Shown: positions 1 through 10,676 of the stretch, piece by piece
How the letters are laid out: each line of letters begins with the position of its first letter
Numbering within the stretch: position 1 is the first letter of the stretch
Assembly: GCA_030647905.1 (NCBI GenBank)
Contig: JAUSJA010000027.1
Span: 1-64,000 of the forward strand
Source of the DNA: Gemmatimonadaceae bacterium
GTDB taxonomy: Bacteria > Gemmatimonadota > Gemmatimonadetes > Gemmatimonadales > Gemmatimonadaceae
DNA length: 64,000 nt
Reading direction: 5' to 3'
The notes under the pieces: generated by a model
What the model was told of the DNA's origin: nothing
The model's database searches: none
The model's input: only the letters and a program-made list of their open reading frames with translations
Translations under genes and position numbers: made by a program

Positions 1-140
1 CTGCTGAAGCAATACGACGGCAACGGCTGATGGCCTTTCAGACCACGCCAACTGAGCAATCAGACCTTCCAATAACAACATGAACCCAAGGGGACATTTC
101 TACTTTGTTAAGAGGGGGGACATTTCTACTTTGGTTTGAC
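1..140. mobile_element. Remnant end of an insertion sequence (IS21-like ends suspected)
   Basis: The first 30 bases read L-L-K-Q-Y-D-G-N-G-stop in frame 1, which could be the tail of a transposase or helper gene cut off by the window edge. They are followed by two direct copies of an 18-base motif (GGGGACATTTCTACTTTG). Repeated short terminal motifs of this sort occur at the ends of IS21-type elements, and this wording is familiar from such ends. The family assignment is from memory. The scar lies about 90 bp upstream of lepA. Confidence 0.4.
90..133. repeat. Two direct 18-bp repeats, 26-bp spacing
   Basis: GGGGACATTTCTACTTTG occurs at 90-107 and again at 116-133, separated by an 8-base spacer. 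The second copy runs into TTTGACA, the kind of string found at insertion-sequence borders. Most likely these are transposase-binding repeats at the element end. Confidence 0.75.
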
Positions 141-225
141 ACGGCGTCGGGGGCGAGCGTAGCGCTCCGTTATATTTCGGGGTTGTCCCGGGATTCTGCC
201 GGGACTGAAACGCCGGACTCTCCGC

Positions 226-2022
<1,797 letters not shown>

Positions 2023-2025
2023 ACG

Positions 2026-3090
2026 GTGAGCTCGCTCGTTGTGCAGACGAGCTTTCTCGGGGACGTAGTCCTCACCACACCGTTGATCGCCGAGCTGGCG
2101 ACACGGGGGCCGGTAGACGTCCTCACCACTCCCGAAGGATCGGCGATTCTGTCCAACAATCCTTCGATCCGCAACGTCATGGTGTTCGACCGCCGTGAGG
2201 CCGATCGCGGCATCTTCGGTTTTGCGCGCACTGTTGGCCGCATCCGGCACGCGGGGCTCTACGGATCGCCGGAGGCGTCGGAGCCGATTCAAAACACGAC
2301 GAACGGATTCTACGACGCCGCGTACCTGGCTCAGGGTTCGTTTCGCGGCGCGCTTCTCGTTCTGGCGACGGGGATCCGGACGCGGATCGGATTCAACACT
2401 TCAGAGGCACGCTGGCTGTACACGGACAGGGTGGAGTATCGCCCGGACCGGCATCACGCCGAGCGTCTGTGGTGGCTGTCCATGAGCGCGTGCGCCGATC
2501 CGCCGCTGCCGGAGCAGATCGCGCCCCGCCTCTTCCCTTCCGCCGACGATGACCGCGCCGCCGACGCGCTGCTGCGTGCGAATCTGGTCGATCGCGCGCG
2601 TCCGTTCATCGCCCTTGCGCCAGGCAGCGCGTGGGGGACGAAGCGGTGGCCGTTCTATCCGGAGCTCGCCGTCAGGATCGCCTCGGAGTTCAACGTGGTG
2701 GTCGTCGGCGGCAAAGGCGACGTCGCGACCGGCGACATGATCATATCCCGGCTGCCACAGGGATGCGGAGCGAATGCGGCCGGCCGGCTCGGCATCCTCG
2801 CATCCGCCGCGCTGATCGGCCGCGCGGCCGCGCTCGTCTCCAACGATTCCGCGCCGCAGCATCTCGCGTCGGCGACGAATACGCCGACGGTGAGCGTGTT
2901 CGGACCGACCGTGCCCCAGTTCGGATTCGGCCCGCTCGCGCGCGGCTCGACAGTTGCCGGCAGGGACAGTCTCGCGTGCAGGCCATGCGACAGGCATGGC
3001 CCGCAGCGGTGCCCGCTTGGACATTGGCGCTGCATGCGCGAACTTTCGTCGGACTACGTCTTCGATCTCCTCACGCAAACACACTCTTAA
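2026..3090 (+). CDS. Glycosyltransferase family 9, heptosyltransferase-like
   Basis: Likely transfers a heptose or other sugar during lipopolysaccharide core assembly at the cytoplasmic face of the inner membrane. The N-terminus (SSLVVQTSFLGDVVLTTPL) is the usual GT9 opening. A nucleotide-sugar-binding region is seen at LAPGSAWGTKRWP (197-209), and the hallmark SNDSAPQHLASA followed by VFGPT spans 272-295. A terminal cysteine cluster (CRPC at 318-321, C329, C336) is typical of WaaF/RfaF-type enzymes. It starts with GTG three bases after lepA, so the two are probably co-transcribed. A stretch near residues 80-93 looks like a lineage-specific insertion. The donor sugar cannot be deduced. Confidence 0.85.
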   Translation: MSSLVVQTSFLGDVVLTTPLIAELATRGPVDVLTTPEGSAILSNNPSIRNVMVFDRREADRGIFGFARTVGRIRHAGLYGSPEASEPIQNTTNGFYDAAYLAQGSFRGALLVLATGIRTRIGFNTSEARWLYTDRVEYRPDRHHAERLWWLSMSACADPPLPEQIAPRLFPSADDDRAADALLRANLVDRARPFIALAPGSAWGTKRWPFYPELAVRIASEFNVVVVGGKGDVATGDMIISRLPQGCGANAAGRLGILASAALIGRAAALVSNDSAPQHLASATNTPTVSVFGPTVPQFGFGPLARGSTVAGRDSLACRPCDRHGPQRCPLGHWRCMRELSSDYVFDLLTQTHS

Positions 3091-3102
3091 GCGAGCATCC
3101 GG

Positions 3103-4098
3103 GTGACAGTCAGAGAGCAGTTCATAGTCGGCATAGATCTTGGCGGGACCAACATCGCCGCCGGCGCGATGCCCACGGACGGAACGCGCGAGATCGCGAT
3201 GAGGATGGTCCCGACGCGCGCGGAAGAAGGCGCCACCGCGGTGGTGGACCGGATCGCCTCGCTGATCGAGGACGTGATCGCCCAGACGCGCGCCGAGACC
3301 GGCGCCGACCGCAGCGATATTCTCGGGGTGGGCATTGGCTCCCCGGGCCCGCTCGACCGGGCCCGGGGAGTCGTCATCGTCACACCAAACCTTGGCTGGC
3401 GTGATTTCCCGCTGCGTGACGAAGTCGCCAGCCGCGTCAACCTCCCTGCCACGCTCGACAACGACGCCAACTGCGCGACCCTCGGCGAATGGTGGTGCGG
3501 AGCGGCGAAGGGAGGACGCAATGTCGTCGGTCTCACGATCGGAACGGGAATCGGAGGCGGGCTGATTCTCGATGGCAAGCTGTATCACGGCGCGTCCGAC
3601 GCCGCCGGCGAGATCGGGCACACGACCATTGACAGCACCGGCCGCCGATGCAAGTGCGGCAACTACGGTTGCCTCGAGGCCTACACCTCCGGCCCCGCGA
3701 TCGCCGAGCGCGCGCGGGAAGTGCTCGAGGGCGACGGCGATTCGATGATGCCATCAATGGTGGATGGCGACTTGAGCCGCATCACGGCGCAGACAGTCTT
3801 CGAAGCGTCGAAGCACGGTGACCGTGTCGCGCTGGACGTCGTGCGCGACACCGCCCACTTCCTCGGCGTGGGTATCTCGAACCTGATCAACATCTTCAAC
3901 CCCGATACGTTCGTGATCGCGGGCGGAGTGACTCAGGCGGGCGATCTGTTGTTCGATCCACTGCGCGCCGAGGTGCGGAGGCGCGCGTTCAAGCCGTCGG
4001 TAGACGCGTGCCGCATCGTTCCGGGCTCACTTCCATTGTCAGCCGGCGTCGTCGGCGCGGTGGCGACGTTCAGGGCTCAGACGCTCGGAGATCTATAA
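3103..4098 (+). CDS. ROK-family sugar kinase, probable glucokinase
   Basis: Phosphorylates glucose or a related hexose with ATP in the cytosol. Visible features of the 331-residue protein are the phosphate loop GIDLGGTN (10-17), catalytic DND (119-121), the adenosine motif GTGIGGG (147-153), EIGH (170-173) and the ROK zinc site CKCGNYGCLE (183-192). The GTG start lies 12 bases after the glycosyltransferase stop, so it looks like the last gene of a three-gene run. A 19-bp inverted repeat follows. An N-acetyl-hexosamine kinase is the main alternative, as ROK specificity is hard to read from sequence. Confidence 0.9.
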   Translation: MTVREQFIVGIDLGGTNIAAGAMPTDGTREIAMRMVPTRAEEGATAVVDRIASLIEDVIAQTRAETGADRSDILGVGIGSPGPLDRARGVVIVTPNLGWRDFPLRDEVASRVNLPATLDNDANCATLGEWWCGAAKGGRNVVGLTIGTGIGGGLILDGKLYHGASDAAGEIGHTTIDSTGRRCKCGNYGCLEAYTSGPAIAERAREVLEGDGDSMMPSMVDGDLSRITAQTVFEASKHGDRVALDVVRDTAHFLGVGISNLINIFNPDTFVIAGGVTQAGDLLFDPLRAEVRRRAFKPSVDACRIVPGSLPLSAGVVGAVATFRAQTLGDL

Positions 4099-4124
4099 GA
4101 GCGTTAACACAGATGGTACCGATG

Positions 4125-4196
4125 ACCACAGATGGCACAGATGGCACAGATGAAAAGCGGAACTGCAACTTGTGCGTCATCTGTGCCATCTGTGGT
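4125..4196. terminator. Perfect 19-bp inverted repeat between convergent genes, likely bidirectional terminator
   Basis: ACCACAGATGGCACAGATG at 4125-4143 is exactly repeated in inverse orientation at 4178-4196, with a 34-base loop. The left arm is extended by extra copies of the 9-base unit GGCACAGAT. It sits between a plus-strand kinase and a minus-strand phosphatase that converge. No T-run follows, so simple Rho-independent termination is not certain; the structure could also be a dispersed repeat. Confidence 0.6.
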
Positions 4197-4219
4197 AAAT
4201 GCTTTTCCGCCGTCAGGTC

Positions 4220-5809
4220 TTACCGCGCCACCACGGCGCTGAGAACCTTCCCATCCAGATCCTTCGGAAAGGGAATCCCCAGCATCGTCGCGGCGGTCGG
4301 CGCGAAATCCACTGTCGCGGCGCGCGACGAATCGCGGCCGGCGGGAATGCCGGGACCCATGAAGATCATCGGAACGTGGCGATCGTACCAATAGGTCTGC
4401 CCGTGACTGCTCCCGCGAGGGCCCCCGAGAATTCCCGGGATGAAGCGGAATTCGACGCCCTGGCGGCTGAACGTTCCATCCTCCCGGCCGGGATAGAGCG
4501 AGCGCTTCTGCAGCACTGCGAAGCTGTCGGCAGCCTGACCGTTGAGGAGTTCTTCCTGCGTCCACGCATCGGCGACGAGCGGGAGCTTCCTGAGCGACTC
4601 GACGAGCTTGATCGCCGCCGCGCGCTTGTCGGGTGTGCGATCGGCCTCGGCCCTCAGTGAATCGAGCGTCGCAAACTCGCTCGGCGTAAGGCGGTGTCCG
4701 TACTCGCCGCGGGCCTGGAGATCCTCCGGACTGTCCAGCACGCCGTGATCCGCGCTGAGCATCACCGTCCACCGATCCTTCCCGACCTTCCGGTCGAGGA
4801 AATCGAAGAAGTCACCCAGTTCCCGGTCGAGTCTCAGCAGGTTGTCGAGCTGTTCGCGGCTGAGCGGACTGTAGCCGTGGCCGACACGATCGGTGGCGGA
4901 CACCGAGACGTTGAGAAAATCGGGAACTCCGTCACGGCCCAGCTCGAGTGACGTCACGATCCTCTCGGCGAGCTCGAATGTCGCGGCGTCCAGGTTGGGC
5001 GTTGCCTCCCACCACGACCAGAACGGGATGGGCCCATGCTCCGCGGCGAAGCGATGCGGAAAAAAAGTGTGTGTGCCATCGCCCTCCGACGGAACGGTAT
5101 CACGATCGGCGCGCGACAATGCGGTCGCCGGAACACGCAGGTCCCATACGGTGTCGGCTCTATGACGCTGAAGCTCGACACCGTTGAAGCTGCTGATCCA
5201 CAGAGGATCGTTCCGCCGATAGTATGTGGAGGTCACGAACCGGCCGATCTGGCTGTCGAACCAGTACACGAATCCGTGCGTGTGGGCAGCGGAGTGAATC
5301 GCACCGCGGTCCTTGCCGGACACCGAGGCCACTCTCGAGCGGCGATCGGAGGATATCAACCAGTCCGCGAGACCGGTGCGCATGAGATAGTGCGGCGAGA
5401 CACCGGGACGCCCGGGGCTGCCGGTGATGGTCACACCCGTATCTCCTACACTCGACACGAGCACCCATTTGCCATCCGACATCTGGTACCACTGATTCGC
5501 GATCACCCCATGGCGATTGGGATGCACGCCGGTCGAAAGCGTTGCATGGCCGACAGCCGTCTCCGTCGCGGCGTGATCGTGAGCCGCGTTGACGTATGAA
5601 TGGCCCCCGTCCCGGAGCCGCTTGAATCCGCCGGTGAAGAGATCACCGTAGCGGTCGAGCAGGTCAGCGCGCAGCTGGTCCACGACGACAAGCACGATGA
5701 GCGGCGGCGGAGCCGGTCCGGCGGGCAGTGTGGACGGCGCGGGGTTCGAGGCGCACGCGGAAACAGCGAAAAGCGCGGCCGGGATCAACATGGTTCGAAA
5801 TACTCTCAT
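4220..5809 (-). CDS. Secreted alkaline phosphatase / phosphodiesterase-superfamily lipoprotein
   Basis: A 529-residue exported hydrolase of the alkaline phosphatase superfamily, probably scavenging phosphate from phosphomonoesters or nucleotides in the periplasm or at the surface. The N-terminus has a signal peptide with a lipobox-like AVSAC (C19). The metal-binding aspartate region VVVDQLRADLLDRY lies near 41-54, and the nucleophile region HDHAATETAVGHATLSTG (77-94) resembles PafA-type phosphatases with a catalytic Thr. SADHG and a late HGQT motif supply further metal ligands. It is transcribed alone, convergent with the sugar kinase and divergent from the PfkB gene (49 bp between starts). 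Confidence 0.88.
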   Translation of the reverse strand: MRVFRTMLIPAALFAVSACASNPAPSTLPAGPAPPPLIVLVVVDQLRADLLDRYGDLFTGGFKRLRDGGHSYVNAAHDHAATETAVGHATLSTGVHPNRHGVIANQWYQMSDGKWVLVSSVGDTGVTITGSPGRPGVSPHYLMRTGLADWLISSDRRSRVASVSGKDRGAIHSAAHTHGFVYWFDSQIGRFVTSTYYRRNDPLWISSFNGVELQRHRADTVWDLRVPATALSRADRDTVPSEGDGTHTFFPHRFAAEHGPIPFWSWWEATPNLDAATFELAERIVTSLELGRDGVPDFLNVSVSATDRVGHGYSPLSREQLDNLLRLDRELGDFFDFLDRKVGKDRWTVMLSADHGVLDSPEDLQARGEYGHRLTPSEFATLDSLRAEADRTPDKRAAAIKLVESLRKLPLVADAWTQEELLNGQAADSFAVLQKRSLYPGREDGTFSRQGVEFRFIPGILGGPRGSSHGQTYWYDRHVPMIFMGPGIPAGRDSSRAATVDFAPTAATMLGIPFPKDLDGKVLSAVVAR

Positions 5810-5858
5810 GCGATAAGCTTATACTCCGTCACCGACGCCGTCACCCAGAGGAAAATTC

Positions 5859-6881
5859 TTGGACCTTCGAGACAACCGCGAGCCCTTCGTTCCCACCGCG
5901 CGAGATGGACGCCGGCGCAGGGTCGGAGTCATCGGCAGCTTCGTGTGGGACGTCATTCACGGCCGCGATCCCCGCGACGACGCCGTCGAGGAATGGGGGG
6001 GCATCACGTATGCTCTGGGCGGATTCGAAGCTGCACTCCCGGCTTCGTGGGAGATCGTGCCAATCGTCAAGGTCGGCTACGACCTCGCTCCCCGCGCTCG
6101 TGATTTCCTGCACCGGCTCGAGCGCGTGGCGGATGACGCGGCTCCAATCGAGGTGCCCTATCCCAACAATCGCGTCACTCTTCATTACCAGAGCGCGGAG
6201 CGCCGGTGCGAGCGACTGAGCGGCGGTGTGCCGGGGTGGAGCTGGCGGGGGCTGAAACCGCTGCTCGCCGGCCTGGATGCGCTCTACATCAATCTCATCA
6301 GTGGATTCGAGCTGGACCTGGAGACGGCGCAGCTCATCAGGGCCCATTTCGCCGGGCCGATCTACTGCGACATGCACTCGCTGCTCCTTGCGCGCCAGCC
6401 CGATGGCATCCGCGCGCTCCAGCCGCTGCCAGACGCACCGGCATGGTTCAGGTGCTTCGACATCGTGCAGGTCAACGAGGACGAGATGGGCATGATGGCC
6501 CCTGATCCGCTCGCTCTCGCGGCCATGGCGACCGCTGCCGGAGTCAAGGCGCTCAACGTCACGCTGGGACCAAGAGGAGTGGTGTACGTGGCGGCACCAG
6601 GCTTCGACCGGTTATCGGATCTTGTTCGCAACGATCTCACCCCCGCAACGGGAGCGATCCGCACCGAGCTCATGCCCGCCATGCCCGCCCGGGATCTCTC
6701 CGGAGGCGATCCTACGGGATGCGGAGACGTGTGGGGGGCAACATATTTCTCACGCCTGCTTGCTGGAGACGACATCCGGTCCGCAATGCGCGCGGCGTCC
6801 GCCGCTGCGGCACGAAACGTAGACCACCGCGGAGCCACCGGGCTCGCGCAATACCTGAGAGGGGAATTGAGCGTCAAGTGA
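5859..6881 (+). CDS. PfkB-family carbohydrate or nucleoside kinase
   Basis: ATP-dependent sugar or nucleoside kinase of the ribokinase fold, 340 residues. The N-terminal VGVIGSFVWDVIHGRD corresponds to the PfkB substrate-binding start, and SGGDPTGCGDVWGATYFSRL near residue 285 is the second PfkB signature with catalytic Asp and anion hole. The start is TTG, preceded by AGAGGA. Its stop overlaps the GTG of the next gene (GTGA), tying it to a regulatory pair, so it may serve a signalling rather than a catabolic role. The substrate is unknown. Confidence 0.82.
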   Translation: MDLRDNREPFVPTARDGRRRRVGVIGSFVWDVIHGRDPRDDAVEEWGGITYALGGFEAALPASWEIVPIVKVGYDLAPRARDFLHRLERVADDAAPIEVPYPNNRVTLHYQSAERRCERLSGGVPGWSWRGLKPLLAGLDALYINLISGFELDLETAQLIRAHFAGPIYCDMHSLLLARQPDGIRALQPLPDAPAWFRCFDIVQVNEDEMGMMAPDPLALAAMATAAGVKALNVTLGPRGVVYVAAPGFDRLSDLVRNDLTPATGAIRTELMPAMPARDLSGGDPTGCGDVWGATYFSRLLAGDDIRSAMRAASAAAARNVDHRGATGLAQYLRGELSVK

Positions 6882-7768
6882 CGACAATCATCATTGTGCC
6901 GCCATCACTCGACGACCAGTCCTTCGAGCAGATCTTCGATCAGCTTGCGCTGATCCCCCCGGACGAAAAAGTCCTTGTCGACGCGCGGCGAACCCGGTGG
7001 GCATCGCCGTTCGGGCTGACCGCGCTGCTCACGGTCGCACAGACGCGACTGGAGCGGCCCGCGCTGGCCATCCCCGAGAACGAGGACACCGCCTCGTACT
7101 GGGGGCGCGCGAGCTTCTTCAGGCACGCCGAAAGTCTTTACGACATCTCCGGCCGCGTCCCCCGCTCCCGACAGGCGTCGGAGTCGAGCGTATTGCTCGA
7201 AGTCACGCCGGTCGTCCATACACAGGACGTGCACACGGTCGTGGAGAACATCCAGCAGCGCGCCCGCGCCATCCTCCAGGAGAAGCTGCATCTCCAGTCG
7301 AAAGTCACGATGCGGTTCACCATGGCGCTGTCGGAGATATGCCAGAACGTCATCGAGCACGCGGGTACTGGCGGATGGGTCGCGGTTCAGGCATACAAGT
7401 GGCAGCAGCGTCTGGGAGGCAGGTCGGTGGTGGTGATAGCTGTCTGTGACGCGGGAATGGGATTTCGGAAGTCACTCGAGTCGGCGCACGGGTCAGAGCG
7501 CGACGACCGGTGGGGCGACCGGATGGCGCTCGAGGAGACCATGATGCGCGGCGTCTCGAGGTTCCGCGATCCGGGCCGCGGCCAGGGGCTCGCCGGCGTG
7601 AAGCGCTTCATCGGCAACTGGCAGGGCAAGTTCAGTGTTCGCAGCGGAACGGCCCGCATCGCCATCGTGCCCGAGTGGGACCAGGATGAGGTGATGAGGG
7701 AGGGGCTCGCTCCCTTCCCCGGCGCTCAGGTGCAGATCACGATCCCCGAAAGGATGCCCGACGCATGA
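6878..7768 (+). CDS. STAS-like plus HATPase (anti-sigma-factor-type) regulatory protein
   Basis: A 296-residue cytosolic protein. Residues 1-120 look like a STAS-type alpha/beta domain (TTIIIVPPSLDD, VDARRTRWASPFGLTALL). The C-terminal half carries a GHKL ATPase: N-box ALSEICQNVIEHAG, G1 box VCDAGMGF and a G2-like RGQGLAG. This matches anti-sigma-factor kinases and phage/toxin-type ATPases rather than a classical sensor kinase, as no His-phosphotransfer domain is seen. The GTG start at 6878 overlaps the PfkB stop; it is the first in-frame start that yields a clean domain. The end overlaps the next gene by ATGA. Together with the following STAS-like protein it may form a partner-switching module. 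Confidence 0.72.
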   Translation: MTTIIIVPPSLDDQSFEQIFDQLALIPPDEKVLVDARRTRWASPFGLTALLTVAQTRLERPALAIPENEDTASYWGRASFFRHAESLYDISGRVPRSRQASESSVLLEVTPVVHTQDVHTVVENIQQRARAILQEKLHLQSKVTMRFTMALSEICQNVIEHAGTGGWVAVQAYKWQQRLGGRSVVVIAVCDAGMGFRKSLESAHGSERDDRWGDRMALEETMMRGVSRFRDPGRGQGLAGVKRFIGNWQGKFSVRSGTARIAIVPEWDQDEVMREGLAPFPGAQVQITIPERMPDA

Positions 7769-8394
7769 TCAGCCACATTGACGTGAGCTCGGTGCTCAGA
7801 CGCAGCGTCTGCGACCTCTATTCCAATCTCGTCACGCGCCCCACCGGCGCGGCCGTTCGGATCGGCATCGAGCACCATCTCGACGAGATCGGCGACAACG
7901 CTCTTGCGGTGCTCGACTTCTCGCACGTCGGTCTGCTCGATTTTTCGTGCGCCGACGAGATTGTGGCGAAGCTGCTGATGCAGTACGTGAGCGTGGACAT
8001 TCCGCGACGCGAAGTCTATTTCGTGTTTTACGGAATGAGCGAGTCGCACCTGGATGCAATCGAGGCGGTGCTCGAGCGCCACAGCCTGGCTCTCGTGACC
8101 CAGCTCGCCGGCTGCGATGCGCAGCTTATCGGCACGGTAGACGGAGACCAGCGCGCGGCGTGGGAAATGATCTGCGAGCTTGGCAGCGCGTGTCCAGCGG
8201 ATCTTGCCAACGCCACGGGAATGCCCGCCGACAAAGCCGCGCGGACTCTCGAGACACTTTGGCGCCGGCGTCTGGTGATAAGGCAGGAAAGCGGGTATTT
8301 CCCCGTACGCGGTGCAACGAGCGGATTGAATCCCGGCGGATTGCTGGCCGACGATCGGGACACCTCCGGCGGGACGGGGGTAGAGGCGTCATGA
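7765..8394 (+). CDS. STAS-like (DUF4325-type) protein with C-terminal winged-helix region
   Basis: A 209-residue cytosolic protein. The N-terminal half has the pattern of STAS-like DUF4325 domains (ALAVLDFSHVGLLDFSCADE, then YVFFYGM-type strands). Residues about 130-190 (ELGSACPADLANATGMPADKAARTLETLWRRRLV) look like a winged-helix DNA-binding domain. It overlaps the ATPase gene by 4 bp, so co-translation is likely. The natural reading is that the ATPase modifies or sequesters this protein and the helix-turn-helix acts on DNA; that is inference. Confidence 0.65.
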   Translation: MISHIDVSSVLRRSVCDLYSNLVTRPTGAAVRIGIEHHLDEIGDNALAVLDFSHVGLLDFSCADEIVAKLLMQYVSVDIPRREVYFVFYGMSESHLDAIEAVLERHSLALVTQLAGCDAQLIGTVDGDQRAAWEMICELGSACPADLANATGMPADKAARTLETLWRRRLVIRQESGYFPVRGATSGLNPGGLLADDRDTSGGTGVEAS

Positions 8395-8732
8395 AGCGAA
8401 TCAGGCTGCCGGAAGCGAAGCTCAGTCTCGGATCGAGATTCCAGCCGCGGCTGAACGTCATCGAGCACGTCTCGACGAGGCGCGGCGACGCCGACCGCGG
8501 GCCTGTTGTTCGCCTGCGCGGCACCGAAGCGCGAAAGCGTCTCATCCACGATGGCGAGCTGGTGTGGGTCGCCGGTCCCCGCCGTCAGGAGCTGGCTCTC
8601 CTCGTCGTGGACGACAGCATTCCCGCAGGCCACGCGGCTTTGCGCGACATCGCCGGCGTGACGATCTCGGAAGCGGTGACGGTATCAAAGCCCGATACCG
8701 ATACGCCCGTCGGCCGGCGGCACTTCGGCTGA
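8391..8732 (+). CDS. Conserved hypothetical protein, 113 aa
   Basis: Not recognised. It starts with ATG overlapping the previous stop (ATGA) and ends in TGATG with the next gene, so it is translationally coupled on both sides. The protein is basic at the N-terminus (MKRIRLPEAKLSLGSRFQPR) and then beta-rich (GPVVRLRGTEARKRLIHDGELVWVAG split over two strands), reminiscent of small double-psi-barrel domains. No signal peptide, membrane segment or catalytic motif is visible. Confidence 0.6.
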   Translation: MKRIRLPEAKLSLGSRFQPRLNVIEHVSTRRGDADRGPVVRLRGTEARKRLIHDGELVWVAGPRRQELALLVVDDSIPAGHAALRDIAGVTISEAVTVSKPDTDTPVGRRHFG

Positions 8733-9901
8733 TGGCGGCATCGAAGAAGGCGCGCACGCCCGGACGCTCGACCATCGCCATCCACGGCGGTGAGGAGCAC
8801 CGCGAGCCGGGGTCACCGGTCGCGGCCCCGCTCACCCAGTCGGTCAATTACGTGCAGGAGTTCGGACCGGCCGGTGCGGAAGCGCTGATCTACACGCGAT
8901 ATGGCAACACGCCCAACCAGCAGGCGGTTCAGAAGCGGCTCGCGATGCTCGAGGGCGCCGAGGCGGCTCTGGTACTGTCGAGCGGCATGGGCGCCACGGC
9001 GTGCGCGCTTCTCGCTCTGCTGCGCCCGGGAGATCACCTCCTCTCGAGCTCGTGGATCTACGGTGGCACGAGGCGCCTGTTCACGGAAGAGTTCGTCTCG
9101 ATGGGAATCGAGGTCAGCTTTGCGAACCCCGACGAGCGCCGCGTCTGGCGGAACACGATTCGCCAGAATACGCGCGCCGTTTTCGTCGAGTCGCCGGTGA
9201 ACCCTACGACCCGGGTGCTCGACCTTCCGCAGCTCGCGATTCTCGCGAAAACTCAGGGCGTCGCCCTGGTGGTAGATTCGACCCTCGCGAGCCCGATCAA
9301 CAGCCGGCCGATCGAGCACGGCGCGGATGTGGTGATTCATTCCGCGACGAAGTACCTGAACGGACACCACGACATTCTCTGCGGCGTCGTGGCGGGGACA
9401 TCGTCGTACATCGAGGAAGTGCGCCGAAAGATGATCGTGTGGGGTCAGGCTCCGGATCCATTCGCCTGCTGGCTTCTCGAGCGCGGGCTCAAGACTCTCG
9501 ATGTCAGGGTGACGCGCGCCAACGAGAACGCGATGCGCGTCGCTGAATGGTGCGCGGCGCGGTCCGAGATCAGGAAGGTTCATTATGCCGGCCTTCCCGA
9601 CCACCCCGATCACGCGCTGGCCAGGAAGCTCCTCGACGGATTCGGCGGCCTGATGTCCATCGAGCTCGAGGGCGGCGCGGCGGCCGCGGACAAGTTCATC
9701 CGGAAGCTGCGCATGATCATGCACGCCTCGAGCCTCGGCGGAGTGGACACCCTCGTCATCGAGCCGCGGTTCAGCTCGCACGCGCACATGACGAGCCAGG
9801 AGCGGGCGGCCGTCGGGATCCCTGACGGATTCCTCCGCCTGAGCATCGGCATCGAGAACGTCGAAGACATCATCGCCGACATCGCCCAGGCGCTTCAGTA
9901 G
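8732..9901 (+). CDS. PLP-dependent Cys/Met-metabolism enzyme (cystathionine gamma-synthase / O-acylhomoserine sulfhydrylase family)
   Basis: A 389-residue fold-type I PLP enzyme of sulfur amino acid metabolism. Seen are the tetramer-forming YTRYGNTPNQQ (54-64), PLP-stacking SSGMGAT (83-89), cofactor Asp182 in VVDSTLASP, Schiff-base Lys207 in HSATKYLNGH, and the C-terminal SLGG...E-region. The ATG at 8732 overlaps the preceding stop as TGATG. Whether it forms cystathionine, makes homocysteine directly, or is a lyase cannot be read from the motifs. Confidence 0.88.
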   Translation: MAASKKARTPGRSTIAIHGGEEHREPGSPVAAPLTQSVNYVQEFGPAGAEALIYTRYGNTPNQQAVQKRLAMLEGAEAALVLSSGMGATACALLALLRPGDHLLSSSWIYGGTRRLFTEEFVSMGIEVSFANPDERRVWRNTIRQNTRAVFVESPVNPTTRVLDLPQLAILAKTQGVALVVDSTLASPINSRPIEHGADVVIHSATKYLNGHHDILCGVVAGTSSYIEEVRRKMIVWGQAPDPFACWLLERGLKTLDVRVTRANENAMRVAEWCAARSEIRKVHYAGLPDHPDHALARKLLDGFGGLMSIELEGGAAAADKFIRKLRMIMHASSLGGVDTLVIEPRFSSHAHMTSQERAAVGIPDGFLRLSIGIENVEDIIADIAQALQ

Positions 9902-9907
9902 CGGAGC

Positions 9908-10675
9908 ATGATCCGACTCCACGATGTCGCCAAGGAGTACACGCGAACCCGTGTAGCCCTCAGTCATGTGACCTTCCAGGTGAAGAGAGGCGAGTTCGTC
10001 TTCCTGATCGGGCCAAGCGGCTCCGGCAAGACGACGATCCTCAAGCTTCTGTACATGGAGGAGAAGCCGACGCATGGCGACGTGTGGGTGAATGGCGTCC
10101 ACGCCACATCGGCAAAGCGGAAGGAGATCTCGCAGCTTCGCCGCAAGCTAGGAATCATCTTTCAGGATTTCCGTCTTCTCGAGGACAGAACGGCGGAGCA
10201 GAACGTGGCGTTCGCGCTGGAGGTTACCGGCGCGCCGGCGGCGACGATTCCGGCGCGCGTATCCCGCGTGATGACGCAGGTCGGTCTCGCTTCCAAGGCG
10301 ACGCAGCTTCCACGGCAGCTGTCCGGAGGCGAGCAGCAGCGTGTGGCGATCGCGCGCTCTCTCGTGAACGATCCCTACTTTCTTCTCGCCGACGAGCCGA
10401 CCGGTAATCTCGACGAGCGTGCGACGCGGGGCATCTTTCAGCTTCTGCGCGACATCAACTCGTCGGGCACGTCAGTGATCATGGCGACGCACGATCTGGA
10501 GATCGTGCGCAAGGCCGACGAAGCGCGCACGATCGAGCTCAATCACGGCCGCCTCGTGTTCGATTCCTCCGAGACGCCTCCGCCCGAGACGCGCTACACG
10601 CCACTGATCGGACAGCCGGCGATCGGCGGGCCGAACGAAGGTAACTGGCCGGCTCCCCCGAAGGAGCAGTCCTAG
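9908..10675 (+). CDS. ftsE: Cell division ABC ATPase FtsE
   Basis: The ATPase that with FtsX couples cytokinesis to activation of septal peptidoglycan hydrolases. Walker A GPSGSGKTT (35-43), signature LSGGEQQR, Walker B FLLADEPTGNLD and the H-loop ATHD are intact. At 255 residues it is about 30 longer than E. coli FtsE because of a Pro-rich C-terminal tail. ftsX starts one base after its stop, and an EnvC-like partner gene follows, which supports FtsE over a generic LolD/MacB ATPase. Confidence 0.93.
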   Translation: MIRLHDVAKEYTRTRVALSHVTFQVKRGEFVFLIGPSGSGKTTILKLLYMEEKPTHGDVWVNGVHATSAKRKEISQLRRKLGIIFQDFRLLEDRTAEQNVAFALEVTGAPAATIPARVSRVMTQVGLASKATQLPRQLSGGEQQRVAIARSLVNDPYFLLADEPTGNLDERATRGIFQLLRDINSSGTSVIMATHDLEIVRKADEARTIELNHGRLVFDSSETPPPETRYTPLIGQPAIGGPNEGNWPAPPKEQS

Positions 10676-10676
10676 C

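Noticed and set aside
8813-10102. Minus-strand open frame of 429 codons across the PLP enzyme and ftsE
   Set aside because: Spans two confident plus-strand genes; no domain is visible.
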